From JAGOEF01 sp029564465 (lineage in GTDB: Bacteria > Bacteroidota > Bacteroidia > Bacteroidales > ML635J-15): a stretch of DNA of 64,000 nt. Made by a program: the position numbers and the translations under genes. Position 1 is the first letter of the stretch, and every line of letters starts with the position of its first letter. This document shows, piece by piece, positions 8,778-16,572 of this stretch. Below the pieces are notes generated by a model. It did not search any database and was not told the origin of the DNA. It was given only the letters and a program-made list of their open reading frames with translations. The stretch covers positions 6,952 to 70,951 of the forward strand of contig JAKQPY010000062.1 in assembly GCA_029564465.1 (NCBI GenBank). The letters are read 5' to 3'.

Positions 8778-9965
8778 TTATTCAATAATATCAATAATCT
8801 GACCTGCGCCAACGGTGCGACCACCTTCGCGGATTGCAAAACGAAGACCAACATTGCAAGCTACTTCATAAATCAGCTCGATAGTGATGGTTACGTTATC
8901 GCCTGGCATTACCATTTCAACGCCTTCGGGAAGGGTAATTTCACCGGTAATATCGAGAGTTCTGATATAGAACTGCGGACGATACTTATTGTGGAACGGA
9001 GTGTGACGACCACCTTCTTCTTTCTTCAATACGTAAACTTCGGCTTTTACCTTAGTGTGAGGTTTAATGGAACCGGGTTTTGCGATTACCATACCCCTCT
9101 TGATTTCGTCTTTATCAACACCACGGAGAAGGAGACCTACGTTGTCACCTGCTTCGCCTCTGTCGAGAATTTTACGGAACATTTCAACACCGGTAACAAC
9201 GGTTTTGCGATTTTCGGCACCGAGACCAATGATATTTACTTCTTCACCCGTATTAACAACGCCGGTTTCGATACGACCGGTAGCTACAGTACCGCGGCCG
9301 GTAATCGAGAACACGTCTTCAACAGGCATAAGGAAAGGTTTTTCGTTGTCACGCGGAGGAATGGGAATCCATTCGTCAACAGCGGTCATCAATTCCTGAA
9401 CTTTTTCAACCCATTTGGGTTCAGAGTTCAAAGCACCAAGGGCGGATCCACGAATAACGGGGCCATTGTCGCCATCGAATTCGTAGAAACTCAGAAGTTC
9501 GCGAACTTCCATTTCAACCAATTCAATAAGTTCTTCATCGTCAACCATGTCAACCTTATTCAGGAAAACAACGATTTTTGGTACGTTCACCTGACGTGCG
9601 AGCAGGATGTGTTCGCGGGTTTGGGGCATCGGACCATCGGTAGCAGCAACCACCAAAATTGCACCGTCCATCTGGGCAGCACCGGTAACCATGTTCTTCA
9701 CATAGTCGGCGTGACCCGGACAGTCAACGTGTGCATAGTGACGATTTTTTGTTTCATACTCTACGTGAGCGGTATTAATAGTAATACCTCTTTCTTTTTC
9801 TTCAGGAGCATTGTCAATCGAATCGAAATCTCTGTACTGAGCCAGACCTTCTGATGCAAGAGATTTTGTAATCGCAGCAGTCAGGGTGGTTTTACCGTGG
9901 TCAACATGGCCGATTGTACCGATGTTAACGTGAGGTTTCGTTCTTGAGAATTTTTCTTTAGCCAT
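8778..9965 (-). CDS. tuf: Elongation factor Tu
   Basis: EF-Tu is the GTPase that delivers aminoacyl-tRNA to the ribosome. The 395-residue product has the P-loop GHVDHGKT at residues 19-26, the switch segment ERGITINTAHVEYE, DCPGHADY (G3) and NKVD (G4, about residue 136). Domains 2 and 3 follow (GRGTVATGRIETG and the C-terminal FAIREGGRTVGAGQI). It lies 49 bases after tRNA-Thr(GGT), so four tRNAs and tuf form one likely transcript, as at E. coli tufB. This is the only tuf in the window. Confidence 0.99.
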   Translation of the reverse strand: MAKEKFSRTKPHVNIGTIGHVDHGKTTLTAAITKSLASEGLAQYRDFDSIDNAPEEKERGITINTAHVEYETKNRHYAHVDCPGHADYVKNMVTGAAQMDGAILVVAATDGPMPQTREHILLARQVNVPKIVVFLNKVDMVDDEELIELVEMEVRELLSFYEFDGDNGPVIRGSALGALNSEPKWVEKVQELMTAVDEWIPIPPRDNEKPFLMPVEDVFSITGRGTVATGRIETGVVNTGEEVNIIGLGAENRKTVVTGVEMFRKILDRGEAGDNVGLLLRGVDKDEIKRGMVIAKPGSIKPHTKVKAEVYVLKKEEGGRHTPFHNKYRPQFYIRTLDITGEITLPEGVEMVMPGDNVTITIELIYEVACNVGLRFAIREGGRTVGAGQIIDIIE

Positions 9966-10014
9966 GGGTTTAAAATTTACAATTTAAGTTGTTAAACAAT
10001 AAAAAAAATATTTG

Positions 10015-10086
<72 letters not shown>

Positions 10087-10094
10087 AATAAATG

Positions 10095-10167
10095 AGCGGG
10101 AAACGAGACTCGGACTCGCGACCCCAACCTTGGAAGGGTTGTGCTCTACCAACTGAGCTATTCCCGC
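10095..10167 (-). tRNA. tRNA-Gly (anticodon TCC)
   Basis: The minus strand gives a 73-base cloverleaf with acceptor GCGGGAA/TTCCCGC, anticodon stem CAACC/GGTTG and loop CTTCCAA, so the anticodon is TCC (GGA/GGG codons). Discriminator is U and no CCA is encoded. It is eight bases from the next tRNA and corresponds in position to glyT of E. coli. Confidence 0.96.
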
Positions 10168-10179
10168 TTCTTTATCGTG

Positions 10180-10262
10180 TGGGGAGAGCAGGATTCGAAC
10201 CTACGAAGGCGTACGCCAGCAGATTTACAGTCTGCCCCAGTTGGCCACTTTGGTATCTCCCC
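10180..10262 (-). tRNA. tRNA-Tyr (anticodon GTA)
   Basis: This 83-base class II tRNA on the minus strand has acceptor GGGGAGA/TCTCCCC, anticodon loop with GTA, and a long variable arm (TGGCGTACGCCTTCG region). The T arm contains GGTTCGAATCC and the discriminator is A. It corresponds in position to tyrU of the E. coli tufB locus. Confidence 0.97.
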
Positions 10263-10276
10263 ATATTCTGCTAAGG

Positions 10277-10349
10277 AGCCAATGGACGGACTCGAACCGC
10301 CGACCGGCTGATTACAAATCAGCTGCTCTACCAACTGAGCTACATTGGC
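10277..10349 (-). tRNA. tRNA-Thr (anticodon TGT)
   Basis: The minus strand gives a 73-base cloverleaf with acceptor GCCAATG/CATTGGC, anticodon stem CTGAT/ATCAG and loop TTGTA, so the anticodon is TGT (ACA/ACG codons). Discriminator is U. It is the first gene of the tRNA-tuf transcript, about 54 bases after the predicted start site, and corresponds to thrU in E. coli. Confidence 0.96.
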
Positions 10350-10409
10350 CTTTTCAGAACAAATATCATACATTTAAAGAACATTTATGGCAGTCGCCAA
10401 AAAGGTCTG

Positions 10410-10440
10410 CAAATGTAGTTATTATTTGTTTATATGCAAA
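10410..10440 (-). promoter_or_regulatory. Promoter of the tRNA-tuf operon
   Basis: On the minus strand TTTG (10440-10437) is followed after exactly 19 bases by TACATTTG (10417-10410). This matches the Bacteroidota -33/-7 consensus TTTG and TAnnTTTG at full score. Transcription would start near 10403, upstream of tRNA-Thr(TGT). It separates the tRNA-tuf unit from hpf. Confidence 0.75.
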
Positions 10441-10458
10441 TAAATGAAAATATTTTTT

Positions 10459-10767
10459 TTAACTTTTCGAATTTCTCTGCTTTTCCTTGTATTTACGCAG
10501 CTGCCGACGCAATGCCTGGGTGGCACTATCAACAGATTCTTCGAAAGTTTTGCTTTGTTTACGTACAAATATTTCGCTTACGCCGGGAATTTTTACACGG
10601 ATTTCGGCGACTTTATTCTCGTTTGTTTCGGAATTTTCGATTCGCAATGTAACATCGGAGTTTAATATTTCTTCGGAAACCTGACTGAGTTTTCCAACCT
10701 TATTTTCAATAAAATCAAGCAGTTTCTTGTCAGCATCAAAATGCAATGATTGAACATTTACTTTCAT
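10459..10767 (-). CDS. hpf: Ribosome hibernation-promoting factor, short form (HPF/RaiA family)
   Basis: HPF-family proteins bind in the decoding and mRNA channel of the 30S subunit in stationary phase and silence or dimerise ribosomes. The 102-residue product shows the single ribosome-binding domain: MKVNVQSLHFDADKKLLDFIE at the start, the central beta strands (VTLRIEN, AEIRVKIPG), and the basic C-terminal helix (SATQALRRQLRKYKEK). It lacks the C-terminal dimerisation domain of long HPF. It lies 24 bases after the recombinase gene and precedes the tRNA-tuf promoter, so it sits among translation genes. Confidence 0.92.
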   Translation of the reverse strand: MKVNVQSLHFDADKKLLDFIENKVGKLSQVSEEILNSDVTLRIENSETNENKVAEIRVKIPGVSEIFVRKQSKTFEESVDSATQALRRQLRKYKEKQRNSKS

Positions 10768-10791
10768 GATATTTTTCTCCTTTCGTTTAAA

Positions 10792-11682
10792 TTATGCCCT
10801 GGGATGGGCTTGTTTATATATCTCTTTTAGTTTTTCGAACGAATTATGTGTATAAACCTGCGTAGCAGCCAGATTGGCATGCCCCAGCAATTCCTTGATG
10901 GCATTCAGATCGGCTCCATTGTTCAGCATATGGGTTGCAAATGTATGCCTGAGTACATGCGGACTTCGCTTGGTGTTGGTAGAAACCAGCCCCAGATAAT
11001 AATGCACCTTATGATAAATGAATTTAACATATACCGGCCTGCCTTTGTCGGTAACAAAAAAAATATCATCGTGCGCAATGGCAAACTTTTCGTCGGTCTT
11101 CTTCACTATATATGCCTGTAAAATATTCTTCAGGTAATTATTAAACGGAATCATGCGTTCTTTATTTCGCTTACCCAGTACTTTAATCAGCATAGCGCCA
11201 AAGTCAATATCTCCATGCTTCAACTGCGCTGCTTCAGAAAGACGCATTCCGGTGTTATACAACATCTCGATAATTGTCCTGTCTCGGACACCTGCAAAAT
11301 CATGCGAAAAATAGTCCTCATCATAAAGTTTGCCTGTCTGCGATTGGGTAAGAAAAACAGGAAGTTTTTTATCGGTTTTTGGAGAACCTATACCCATGCA
11401 TGGGTTTTTATTAATTTCTCCTTTCCTCAATAAAAACTTATAAAAACTGCGCAGGCTGGTGAGTTTGCGCTGAACCGAACGCGAAGTAAGGTGATCGTCA
11501 CCGGCAAGCGAGGCAATCCAGGCGCGGATTTCTCCCCTTGAGGCAGAACCAGGGCTGCAGCCCGCAAATTCTATTTCGAGAAATTCCGAAAACTGATATA
11601 AATCGTTTCGGTAGGCCGAAATAGTATGCTCTGAGTAACGTTTTTCGAATTGAAGATATTTTAAAAAAGACTCGATGTGCAT
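10792..11682 (-). CDS. xerC: Tyrosine recombinase of the XerC/XerD type
   Basis: The 296-residue protein has the length and two-domain layout of Xer recombinases, which resolve chromosome dimers at dif. The N-terminal core-binding SAM-like domain is residues 1-90 (FEKRYSEHTISAYRNDLYQF). The catalytic domain has Arg in NTGMRLSEAAQL, HVLRHTFATHMLNNGAD (His-x-x-Arg), GHANLAATQVYTH with the second His, and the nucleophilic Tyr. All catalytic residues are present. There are no att-like repeats or phage genes near it, so it is read as a chromosomal enzyme rather than an element integrase. Whether it is the XerC or XerD partner cannot be told from this gene alone. Confidence 0.85.
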   Translation of the reverse strand: MHIESFLKYLQFEKRYSEHTISAYRNDLYQFSEFLEIEFAGCSPGSASRGEIRAWIASLAGDDHLTSRSVQRKLTSLRSFYKFLLRKGEINKNPCMGIGSPKTDKKLPVFLTQSQTGKLYDEDYFSHDFAGVRDRTIIEMLYNTGMRLSEAAQLKHGDIDFGAMLIKVLGKRNKERMIPFNNYLKNILQAYIVKKTDEKFAIAHDDIFFVTDKGRPVYVKFIYHKVHYYLGLVSTNTKRSPHVLRHTFATHMLNNGADLNAIKELLGHANLAATQVYTHNSFEKLKEIYKQAHPRA

Positions 11683-11772
11683 TGTAAAAATTCAACGTCG
11701 ATGTATTGTACGAAAAAAGCCTTTGTATTGTTTCAGAAAATACAAAGACCTAAAAACAGTTATAGTTGGGGG

Positions 11773-11964
11773 CTACTGCTCTTCCTGCTGCAATTGCTGA
11801 ATATAAATTGCTTTCAGTTTTTGCTGACGTTTTTCAACAGAAGGTTTTGTAAAAGCCTGACGGTAGCGCATTTCTTTAACAACACCGGTTTTTTCGAATT
11901 TACGTTTAAAGCGTTTCAAGGCTTTGTCGATGTTTTCACCTTCTTTTACGGGTATAATAATCAT
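11773..11964 (-). CDS. rpsU: 30S ribosomal protein S21
   Basis: S21 is a small basic 30S protein near the anti-Shine-Dalgarno end of 16S rRNA. The 63-residue product (MIIIPVKEGENIDKALKRFK, then RKFEKTGVVKEMRYRQAFTK) matches the Bacteroidota form. In this phylum S21 helps hide the 3' end of 16S rRNA, which fits the rarity of Shine-Dalgarno sites here. It has its own good promoter upstream and is followed 90 bases later by the recombinase and hpf. Confidence 0.96.
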   Translation of the reverse strand: MIIIPVKEGENIDKALKRFKRKFEKTGVVKEMRYRQAFTKPSVEKRQQKLKAIYIQQLQQEEQ

Positions 11965-11996
11965 ATCTGCAACTAAGTTTTAATAATATCGGGCTG

Positions 11997-12026
11997 CAAA
12001 AATAGAGTTTATTTTCGAAGTTCAAA
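11997..12026 (-). promoter_or_regulatory. Promoter of rpsU
   Basis: On the minus strand TTTG (12026-12023), an 18-base spacer and TATTTTTG (12004-11997) match the Bacteroidota -33/-7 promoter. The predicted start is near 11990, about 26 bases before the rpsU ATG. Confidence 0.65.
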
Positions 12027-12102
12027 ATATTATTTACGAAAAATAAATTTAGTCTGTTTTCATTAATACATTGAATCTCATGAATATTTCTTTTCATAAT
12101 AG

Positions 12103-12110
12103 TATATTTG
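12103..12110 (+). promoter_or_regulatory. -7 element upstream of glmM
   Basis: TATATTTG matches TAnnTTTG and lies 28 bases before the glmM ATG. No convincing -33 TTTG is found at the usual spacing, so this is a weaker prediction than the others. Confidence 0.4.
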
Positions 12111-12138
12111 CGTTGAATTTACATCAATTCATTTATTC

Positions 12139-13530
12139 ATGACATTAATTAAATCGATATCTGGCATCAGAGGCACCATCGGCGGCGCCGAGGGGCAAGG
12201 TCTTACTCCGGTTGACATTTGCAGGTTTTCGGCAGCTTACAGTTCCTGGTTACGAACACAGAATGCCAATAAGAAACAGACTATTATTGTTGGGCGTGAT
12301 GCGCGTATTTCGGGGCCTGTTGTACGCGACTTGGTTTGCAATACACTGCTGGCAATGGGCAACGATGTTATTGATATCGGACTGGCTACCACCCCAACCA
12401 CCGAAATGGCTGTTATACTCGAAAAGGCTGATGGAGGAATAATAATCACGGCCAGTCACAATCCCCGCAACTGGAATGCGTTGAAACTCCTGAATTCGAA
12501 TGGGGAATTTCTGAATGCTGAAGAAGGAAGCAAGATACTCGAAATAGCTGAAAACAGGTTGTACCAGTTTGTGGAAACCGACTTAATCGGGAAACTATAT
12601 TATATTGAGTCATACGAATTTTTTCACATCCGTGAAATTCTTAAACTTAAGCTGGTTAACACCGATGCAATTAGAAATGCAGGATTCAGGGTGGCTATCG
12701 ACTGCGTGAATTCAGTTGGTGGAATTGTGCTGCCAAAGCTTCTTCGGGCTCTTGGTGTTACCGATATTGTTCCTTTACACTGTCATCCCGACGGCGAGTT
12801 TCCACACAACCCGGAACCTTTACCTGAAAACCTGACCGAAATCTCGGAAAAAGTAAAATCATCGGGTGCCCACGTCGGGTTTGTTGTTGACCCGGATGTT
12901 GATCGACTGGCCATTGTTTGTGAAGACGGAAGTATGTTTGGTGAAGAATATACCTTGGTATCGGTAGCTGACTATATAATGAGTCGTACACCCGGTAACA
13001 CGGTGAGCAATATGTCATCAACACGGGCACTACGCGACATTACCGAAGCGCAAGGTAATACTTATACAGCTGCAGCAGTAGGCGAAGTCAACGTAGTTGC
13101 TGCTATGAAAGCCACTCAGGCAGTTATTGGAGGCGAAGGCAATGGAGGAATCATTTACCCCGAACTTCATTATGGCAGGGATGCTCTGGTTGGAATCGCA
13201 CTGTTTTTGAGTGCTCTTGCCGAAAAAGCCTGCCCAGTAAGCAGCCTGCGCGATTCTTTCCCAAACTATATTATATCGAAAAATAAAATAGAGCTTACTC
13301 CAGATATAAATGTCGATTTGGTTCTCGAAGGCATTTGCAAATTATACAGCCACGAGAAAATCAACACAACCGATGGCGTTAAAATTGACTTCTCCGATTC
13401 ATGGGTGCATCTGCGAAAATCGAATACGGAACCGATAATCCGAATTTATGCCGAAGCTAATGATGCAATCAAGGCAACAGCAATTTCACAAAAAATAATA
13501 TCTGAGATTCGACAGATTTGTTCCCGCTAA
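12139..13530 (+). CDS. glmM: Phosphoglucosamine mutase
   Basis: GlmM converts glucosamine-6-phosphate to glucosamine-1-phosphate for UDP-GlcNAc, peptidoglycan and LPS synthesis. The 463-residue alpha-D-phosphohexomutase has the phosphoserine loop TASHNPRNWNALK with Ser106, the metal-binding loop DPDVDR (Asp251, 253, 255), the sugar-binding GEGNGG, and the C-terminal phosphate site RKSNTEPIIRIYAEA. The start MTLIKSISGIRGTIGG is the typical form in Bacteroidota. Phosphomannomutase activity cannot be excluded from sequence alone. The stop overlaps the stop of the convergent lipoprotein gene by three bases, leaving no room for a terminator. Confidence 0.9.
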   Translation: MTLIKSISGIRGTIGGAEGQGLTPVDICRFSAAYSSWLRTQNANKKQTIIVGRDARISGPVVRDLVCNTLLAMGNDVIDIGLATTPTTEMAVILEKADGGIIITASHNPRNWNALKLLNSNGEFLNAEEGSKILEIAENRLYQFVETDLIGKLYYIESYEFFHIREILKLKLVNTDAIRNAGFRVAIDCVNSVGGIVLPKLLRALGVTDIVPLHCHPDGEFPHNPEPLPENLTEISEKVKSSGAHVGFVVDPDVDRLAIVCEDGSMFGEEYTLVSVADYIMSRTPGNTVSNMSSTRALRDITEAQGNTYTAAAVGEVNVVAAMKATQAVIGGEGNGGIIYPELHYGRDALVGIALFLSALAEKACPVSSLRDSFPNYIISKNKIELTPDINVDLVLEGICKLYSHEKINTTDGVKIDFSDSWVHLRKSNTEPIIRIYAEANDAIKATAISQKIISEIRQICSR

Positions 13531-14522
13531 ACCTGCCTGCGTCGGTATAGCACATAGCAGTTCCCGTTGTCGGAAGCAATCCATACTTCACCCGAAGGTG
13601 TCATGCAAATGCTGTTCAGATTCTCGCTTCCAAACACATCGACCGACAGCCAGGTAAGCCCTTTGTCACGACTTACAAACAGGGATCCGGATTCACCGCA
13701 AATATATGCGTCGGTTTCCGAAAAGTACAAATCACGTAAACTGGATTCACCAAAATCAAGCATTTGATTCCAGGAACTTCCGTCATCATCGGAATACAGT
13801 AGTTTTCCATAGCGACCCAATACCCAGAGTCTAGCATCAAAATACTCAAGGTCGTAAAAGTATTCGTTATTCAAATCCAGATAATTATAGGTATAACCAC
13901 CGTCTTCGGTTTTCAACACAACGCCATAACCGGCAAAGTAACCGACCTCTTCTGAAATAAAAACCACATCCCGCATTTCGTTGTCGAACCACTGATGATA
14001 CCAGGAACTGTGCCCCGGGCGACTAAAGGAAGACAAACCCTTGTAATAGTTTTCACCCCCTGCGGCAAAGATTCTGGTGGAGTCGAAAACATAAAGATTA
14101 TTGTAGGGTACAATATATTCTTCGAAGGGGAAATTGGGTAATCCATATTCGCTCCAGGTCAAACCGCCATCGCTGGTTTTCAGTATTAATAAACTGTCGC
14201 CGCATGCAAATCCGCAAGTAGGGCTGCAAAAGTAAATGTCGTTAATACTGTAGTGCTGATTCGAATAACTCTTTACCCAGGATTCTCCCCCGTCTGTGGT
14301 ACGGAAAATAGCACCATATTCGTTTTTGGTTCCACCGGCTGCAATAATCACACTATCGCTCAGTGCAACAATTTTGTCAATATTAAACCTTTCGGGTAAG
14401 CTTATATGGGTTACCGCCGGCAATACCTGCACAGGTTGAATTTTTCTACAGGAATAAAAAACTGAAATAACTACCACAATAGCAATAATAATACAATATC
14501 GCGGGATCAGAGTTACTCTCAT
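13527..14522 (-). CDS. YCF48/BNR-type beta-propeller lipoprotein
   Basis: The product is predicted to be exported and lipid-anchored: from the ATG at 14522 the hydrophobic segment IIIAIVVVISVFYS ends at Cys25. The mature protein carries five Asp-box repeats (TTDGGESW, TSDGGLTW, TEDGGYTY, SDDDGSSW, SRDKGLTW), the mark of sialidase/YCF48-like propellers. Propellers of this kind are scaffolds rather than enzymes of known function. An in-frame start 27 bases further upstream would overlap the nuclease gene; the ATG at 14522 follows the nuclease stop by two bases and is preferred. It is the last gene of a coupled set with two nucleases. The precise role is unknown. Confidence 0.75.
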   Translation of the reverse strand: MRVTLIPRYCIIIAIVVVISVFYSCRKIQPVQVLPAVTHISLPERFNIDKIVALSDSVIIAAGGTKNEYGAIFRTTDGGESWVKSYSNQHYSINDIYFCSPTCGFACGDSLLILKTSDGGLTWSEYGLPNFPFEEYIVPYNNLYVFDSTRIFAAGGENYYKGLSSFSRPGHSSWYHQWFDNEMRDVVFISEEVGYFAGYGVVLKTEDGGYTYNYLDLNNEYFYDLEYFDARLWVLGRYGKLLYSDDDGSSWNQMLDFGESSLRDLYFSETDAYICGESGSLFVSRDKGLTWLSVDVFGSENLNSICMTPSGEVWIASDNGNCYVLYRRRQV

Positions 14523-14524
14523 AA

Positions 14525-15277
14525 TTACTCGGGTTTGATGAGTTGCCAAAAACCATAGTCGAGTTCTGATTCTGAAATATTTTCCAGATCATCATCAAGT
14601 AGGTAAAACAGGTTTAACTGAAGTAAGTTTTCGAGGCTGTCGACACTAACCGCATATTTGGAATAGGTGTTTCCCAAACCCTCTGCATTCGGGATAATAA
14701 ATCCGGCGGTTTTACAAATGGTATCGTTGCATACCAGCACAGCTTTAAAATAAAATTCGGGCACTGAAACCTTGTTTTCGCCAATATAGGGCAAACCATC
14801 GCGTAACACCGGGCCCGTAATCACAAAAACCCTTTCGTATTGTTCAACCCATTTACGGACTTTAAACTCAAGCCCCCTCCAGATACCCCTGTTAAAACCA
14901 GGAAGTTGCGGAGACACATTACTCAAATAGAAGCTTTCCTGCTGTGCAATCGGATCAAATGCCATATCGCGCGATGGAGCCAAATGTCCCTTATCGTAAC
15001 CGGAACCTGCATAATCGTCATTATCGGCCGAAATGGTCGAAATCAGCGGATCTGTCCTGAACGAAGTAGCTCTTTCGGCTGTAAGGGGCAATTCGTTTAT
15101 TGTAAATTCATAAGCAACCCAGCGTGCCTGTTCGTGTGGCTCGCTGTATTGTAAACAATAATGTGTATGACAAATAACTGTATCAACCGACGAAGTTTCG
15201 GGCATTTCGTAATGCTTAACCTGTTCGCCGCCGGAAGCAAATAAAATAAGAAAGTAAATGAAGGCAGTCCAAACCAT
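14525..15277 (-). CDS. Secreted DNA/RNA non-specific endonuclease (NUC1 family)
   Basis: The 250-residue protein belongs to the beta-beta-alpha-metal nucleases typified by Serratia nuclease and mitochondrial EndoG. It has an N-terminal hydrophobic export segment (TAFIYFLILFASGG). The catalytic motif, DRGH in most members, reads DKGHLAPSRDM with the general-base His at residue 98. The metal-ligand block NVSPQLPGFNRGIWRGLE follows. These features predict non-specific cleavage of DNA and RNA outside the cytoplasm or at the surface. The gene starts one base after the stop of the EEP nuclease gene and ends two bases before the propeller lipoprotein, so all three are probably translated from one message. 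Confidence 0.9.
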   Translation of the reverse strand: MVWTAFIYFLILFASGGEQVKHYEMPETSSVDTVICHTHYCLQYSEPHEQARWVAYEFTINELPLTAERATSFRTDPLISTISADNDDYAGSGYDKGHLAPSRDMAFDPIAQQESFYLSNVSPQLPGFNRGIWRGLEFKVRKWVEQYERVFVITGPVLRDGLPYIGENKVSVPEFYFKAVLVCNDTICKTAGFIIPNAEGLGNTYSKYAVSVDSLENLLQLNLFYLLDDDLENISESELDYGFWQLIKPE

Positions 15278-15278
15278 A

Positions 15279-16376
15279 CTATTTTTTCCTTCCTAATGTA
15301 ACCACAACCGGGTAGTGATCGGAATAGTCCTGTTCACAAACATCGTGCCCGGTACAAACCAGGTCTTTGCTAAACAACACATAGTCGATTCGCTGCTTAA
15401 TACCCGAATACTTCCATGTATTCCCAAAACCACGGCCCTGTGCCGAAAACGAATCACGCAAGCCTTTAGAGATAATCCGGTAAGAATACGAAAAAGGAAT
15501 ATCGTTGAAATCGCCACAGACAACAATACTATAATGACAGCTATCGATATGTTCCCGAAGAATTTTGGCCTGTTCACTGCGCTTACGCGAGGCCTTCAAC
15601 ACCTTCTTTATAATGCTTTTGTATGGTCTCATGTCGCTTTCGGGCATCATATCGTTTTCAAATTCCTGCAGGTCAGCATAATTCTCCTCATCAAAATACA
15701 GCGATTGCAGGTGACAATTGTAAATCCTTATGGTATCACCTTCCAAAATCACATCGGTAAAAATGAACAGGTTATTGGTTTTTTTAAATTCCACGGTTCC
15801 TTTGTTGACAATGGGAAACTTGCTGAATGTAGCAATACCGAAATTCTGTTTTCGTTTGGCAGAAGTAGCCGAAAATGCCTGATAATAGTGCTTTGTTCCC
15901 AGAATACGGGTAAGCGAATCGGTAGTGGGGAAATAGGAGCCGGGAGCGTAGAAATACTCCTGAAAGCAGGCTACATCCGGCTTCTCAGACTCTAAAAAAC
16001 GAAATATTTCATTCTTAATTTTATCATTATTCTCCCAGTTGTATAACCCAAACAGATGAACATTGTAGGTAATTATTTTAAACTCACCTTCGCATTCAGG
16101 GGTTGCACTGAAAAAATTGCGGATTGGTATTAGTGCATTGATATGAGCAAGACCAACTATTACCAGTGGGATGGCAAACCATAGAAATTTGCGCTTCAGT
16201 AAAGCCCAGACCAGCACGAATAAAACATTCAGTAATAAAATCAGTGGAAACACATACCCCAACGGGACAAACCACACACACCGCGACGGATCAATATATA
16301 CACCTATATATAATGCAAGCAACGGGAGTGCCACAACAATATGAAGAATCAGTAATAACCTAACAAGTAACTTCAT
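15279..16376 (-). CDS. Membrane-anchored endonuclease/exonuclease/phosphatase (EEP) family protein
   Basis: Residues 1-90 hold about three hydrophobic segments, so the enzyme is anchored in the inner membrane. The EEP domain follows, with the family's metal and phosphate ligands: Asn in ITYNVHLFG, Glu in CFQEYFY, Asp and Asn in CGDFNDIP, and the terminal YSDHYPVV. This fold includes DNase I, exonuclease III and phospholipid phosphatases, so nuclease is likely but not certain. Its gene is followed at one base by the NUC1 nuclease, which favours a nucleic-acid role. A -7 box lies 17 bases upstream. Confidence 0.85.
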   Translation of the reverse strand: MKLLVRLLLILHIVVALPLLALYIGVYIDPSRCVWFVPLGYVFPLILLLNVLFVLVWALLKRKFLWFAIPLVIVGLAHINALIPIRNFFSATPECEGEFKIITYNVHLFGLYNWENNDKIKNEIFRFLESEKPDVACFQEYFYAPGSYFPTTDSLTRILGTKHYYQAFSATSAKRKQNFGIATFSKFPIVNKGTVEFKKTNNLFIFTDVILEGDTIRIYNCHLQSLYFDEENYADLQEFENDMMPESDMRPYKSIIKKVLKASRKRSEQAKILREHIDSCHYSIVVCGDFNDIPFSYSYRIISKGLRDSFSAQGRGFGNTWKYSGIKQRIDYVLFSKDLVCTGHDVCEQDYSDHYPVVVTLGRKK

Positions 16377-16392
16377 AAAACAGTTTTCGGAA

Positions 16393-16400
16393 CAAAAATA
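16393..16400 (-). promoter_or_regulatory. -7 element upstream of the nuclease operon
   Basis: On the minus strand TATTTTTG matches TAnnTTTG 17 bases before the EEP nuclease start. No good TTTG is seen at 19 bases upstream, so support is partial. Confidence 0.4.
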
Positions 16401-16519
16401 CAGAATTAAAACAATACAGAATATACGATATCAAGATGTTTTCAATAACGAGATGTAAGTTTATAATCGGTTCAAAATAAATTGGCAAAAAAATTGATAA
16501 ATGCTTGTTTCCTTTTAAA

Positions 16520-16552
16520 ATTGGTGAGGGGTTTTAATTTTTATTAATTTTG
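16520..16552 (+). promoter_or_regulatory. Promoter of the cyclophilin gene
   Basis: ATTG (16520-16523), a 21-base spacer and TAATTTTG (16545-16552) match the Bacteroidota promoter. The predicted start near 16559 gives a short leader of about 14 bases. Confidence 0.5.
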
Positions 16553-16572
16553 TCAAATAAATTCTGAATGTT

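Noticed and set aside
8991..9854. 287-codon plus-strand frame inside tuf
   Set aside because: Antisense shadow of EF-Tu; the aromatic and His/Asn-rich composition is typical of such shadows.
10092..10447. Short frames of 60-72 codons on both strands over the tRNA cluster
   Set aside because: They lie across four complete tRNA genes and have no independent support.
10792..11682. The tyrosine recombinase as integrase of an integrated element
   Set aside because: No att repeats, phage or conjugation genes are near; its neighbours are ribosome genes and its length and motifs fit XerC/D.
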